DNA of 64,000 nucleotides from Sphingomonas pituitosa NBRC 102491. Lineage in GTDB: Bacteria > Pseudomonadota > Alphaproteobacteria > Sphingomonadales > Sphingomonadaceae. Location of the stretch: positions 124,001 to 188,000 of the forward strand of contig NZ_BCYY01000002.1 in NCBI RefSeq assembly GCF_001598435.1, given 5' to 3'. Below are positions 63,047 to 64,000 of the stretch, piece by piece; the first letter of the stretch is position 1; the number at the start of each line of letters is the position of its first letter. Made by a program: the position numbers and the translations under genes. The notes under the pieces were generated by a model. It saw only the letters and a program-made list of their open reading frames with translations, made no database searches and had not been told where the DNA came from.

Positions 63047-64000
63047 TTACCGTGCCGGCGGCCGGCGGGTGGAGTCCCGCACGATCAGCGTCGAGGGCAG
63101 CACCACCGGCTCGGTCGAGGCAGGCGGGCGGCCCGCGCAGGCGTCGATGATCCGCTCGACCGCCTTCGCCGTGATGTCGGCGATCGGCTGGGACACGGCG
63201 GTGAGCGCCGGGCTGGCGAACCGCACGATCGGCGTGTCGTCGAAGCTGACCAGCGACACGTCCTCGGGCACGCTGAGCCCCCGCCCCCGCACCGCCGCCA
63301 GCGTCGCCAGCGCCGTCTGGTCGTTGGCGGCGATCACGGCGGTCACGTCGGCGCGGTCGAGCAGGGTCCGCGCCGCGATCAGCCCGGCATCGTAGGAAAA
63401 GTCGCCGGTCTCCAGCAGCCCCTCGGACGCAAGCCCGGCCGCCGCCATTGCCGCGCGCCACCCCTCGACGCGCCAGGCGCTCAGCTCGTACGAATCGGGC
63501 CCGGCGATGAAGCCGATGCGACGATGGCCGAGCGCCAGCAGATGCTCGGTCGCCAGCCGCGCGCTGCCGCGATCGTCCTGCACCAGCATGTGCCCGGGGC
63601 CCGCGGCGACCGAACCGATCCGCGCGATCTCGATCCCCTTCTCGGCGAGCAGACGCAGGATCACCGGGTTCTGCGAATGCGGCGGGGTGAGGATCGCGCC
63701 GTCGGGCTGGAGCGCGGCGATGGCGGCGTTGATTTCGCGCTCGATCTGGTCGCTCTGGGTGTCGACCAGCTCGACGATCATCCGATAGCCATGCGCGGCG
63801 CAAGCGAGCATGCCGCCGAGCAGCATCTGGTCGACCCAGTCGCGCCCCTCGCGCGCGCGCCAGTCGGCGATGGTCCGCTCGCGATCGTTGAGCGCGAGGA
63901 TCAGGTACGAACGCGATCCGCTCATCCGCTGCGCCGCCAGAGAAGGGACGTAGCCGAGCTTGGCAATCGACGCCTGCACCCGGTGGAGCATCTCCGGCCG
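63047..64000 (-). CDS. LacI-family transcriptional regulator, N-terminus cut off
   Basis: About 317 residues are visible; the start and most of the DNA-binding HTH lie beyond the right edge. What remains begins near the hinge helix (ASIAKLGYVPSLAAQRMSG) and continues into a periplasmic-binding-protein-like effector domain (LILALNDRER, HLLALGHRRIGFIAGPDSYE, AVIAANDQTALATLAAV, VSFDDTPIVRFASPALTAV). This is the GalR/LacI type, usually a repressor of sugar uptake genes. The target and effector cannot be inferred from the window. Confidence 0.9.
   Translation of the reverse strand, partial: RPEMLHRVQASIAKLGYVPSLAAQRMSGSRSYLILALNDRERTIADWRAREGRDWVDQMLLGGMLACAAHGYRMIVELVDTQSDQIEREINAAIAALQPDGAILTPPHSQNPVILRLLAEKGIEIARIGSVAAGPGHMLVQDDRGSARLATEHLLALGHRRIGFIAGPDSYELSAWRVEGWRAAMAAAGLASEGLLETGDFSYDAGLIAARTLLDRADVTAVIAANDQTALATLAAVRGRGLSVPEDVSLVSFDDTPIVRFASPALTAVSQPIADITAKAVERIIDACAGRPPASTEPVVLPSTLIVRDSTRRPPAR

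Overview
The window is a gene-dense, GC-rich piece of chromosome that looks like a Sphingomonas or close sphingomonad (Alphaproteobacteria). The evidence is a CckA-type hybrid kinase, a LOV-HTH regulator closely resembling EL222 of Erythrobacter, a secreted protein with a PEPxxW-type C-terminal sorting signal, a dnaG-rpoD pair downstream of a YqeY gene, the arginine succinyltransferase genes astA and astB, and short stop/start overlaps throughout. There is no prophage, insertion sequence, CRISPR array or rRNA. One tRNA, Arg(ACG), is present.

Layout. 1-5.4 kb: end of a D-2-hydroxyacid dehydrogenase, aspS, rnd, a small I78-type inhibitor gene, and a cyclopropane-fatty-acid synthase that sits downstream of a class I photolyase as a phr-cfa unit (4.1-6.8 kb). 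6.9-18.3 kb: lipid kinase, valS, a single-domain response regulator and cckA, a DUF2062 protein with smpB, dapA, a soluble lytic transglycosylase with greB, and acylphosphatase. 18.4-22.2 kb: ettA, a secreted M28 peptidase and a small lipoprotein.

22.2-29.0 kb is the most distinctive part. A LOV-HTH blue-light receptor is transcribed divergently from folE and an FAD oxidoreductase. These are followed by a DUF3429 membrane protein, an iron-sulfur bacterial photolyase/cryptochrome, a DCC thiol oxidoreductase, a COQ8-like ABC1 kinase and a short-chain dehydrogenase. Together they look like a light-sensing, photorepair and photo-oxidative-stress locus.

29-34 kb: an outer-membrane DUF481 protein, then an M20 hydrolase-astA-astB operon with overlapping genes, in which the M20 enzyme may replace AstE, then tRNA-Arg. 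34-45.6 kb: lipoprotein, TPR protein, RsmB-like methyltransferase, a 7TMR-DISM diguanylate cyclase, guaB, a citrate-lyase-like protein, an SPFH/NfeD pair, a DUF885 protein, rhomboid protease and greA. 45.9-56.2 kb: carA-rraB-carB, yqeY, the PEP-CTERM gene, dnaG and rpoD. 56.3-64 kb: a MoxR/VWA/DUF2314 operon, an Hpt-like protein that has no histidine, a large coiled-coil membrane protein with TipN-like architecture, and a truncated LacI-family regulator.

Two families of structured intergenic repeats occur, each twice: a REPIN-like inverted pair (44.4 and 63.0 kb) and a 170-180 bp multi-hairpin element (20.2 and 45.8 kb). The two copies of the second differ by compensatory changes in a stem.
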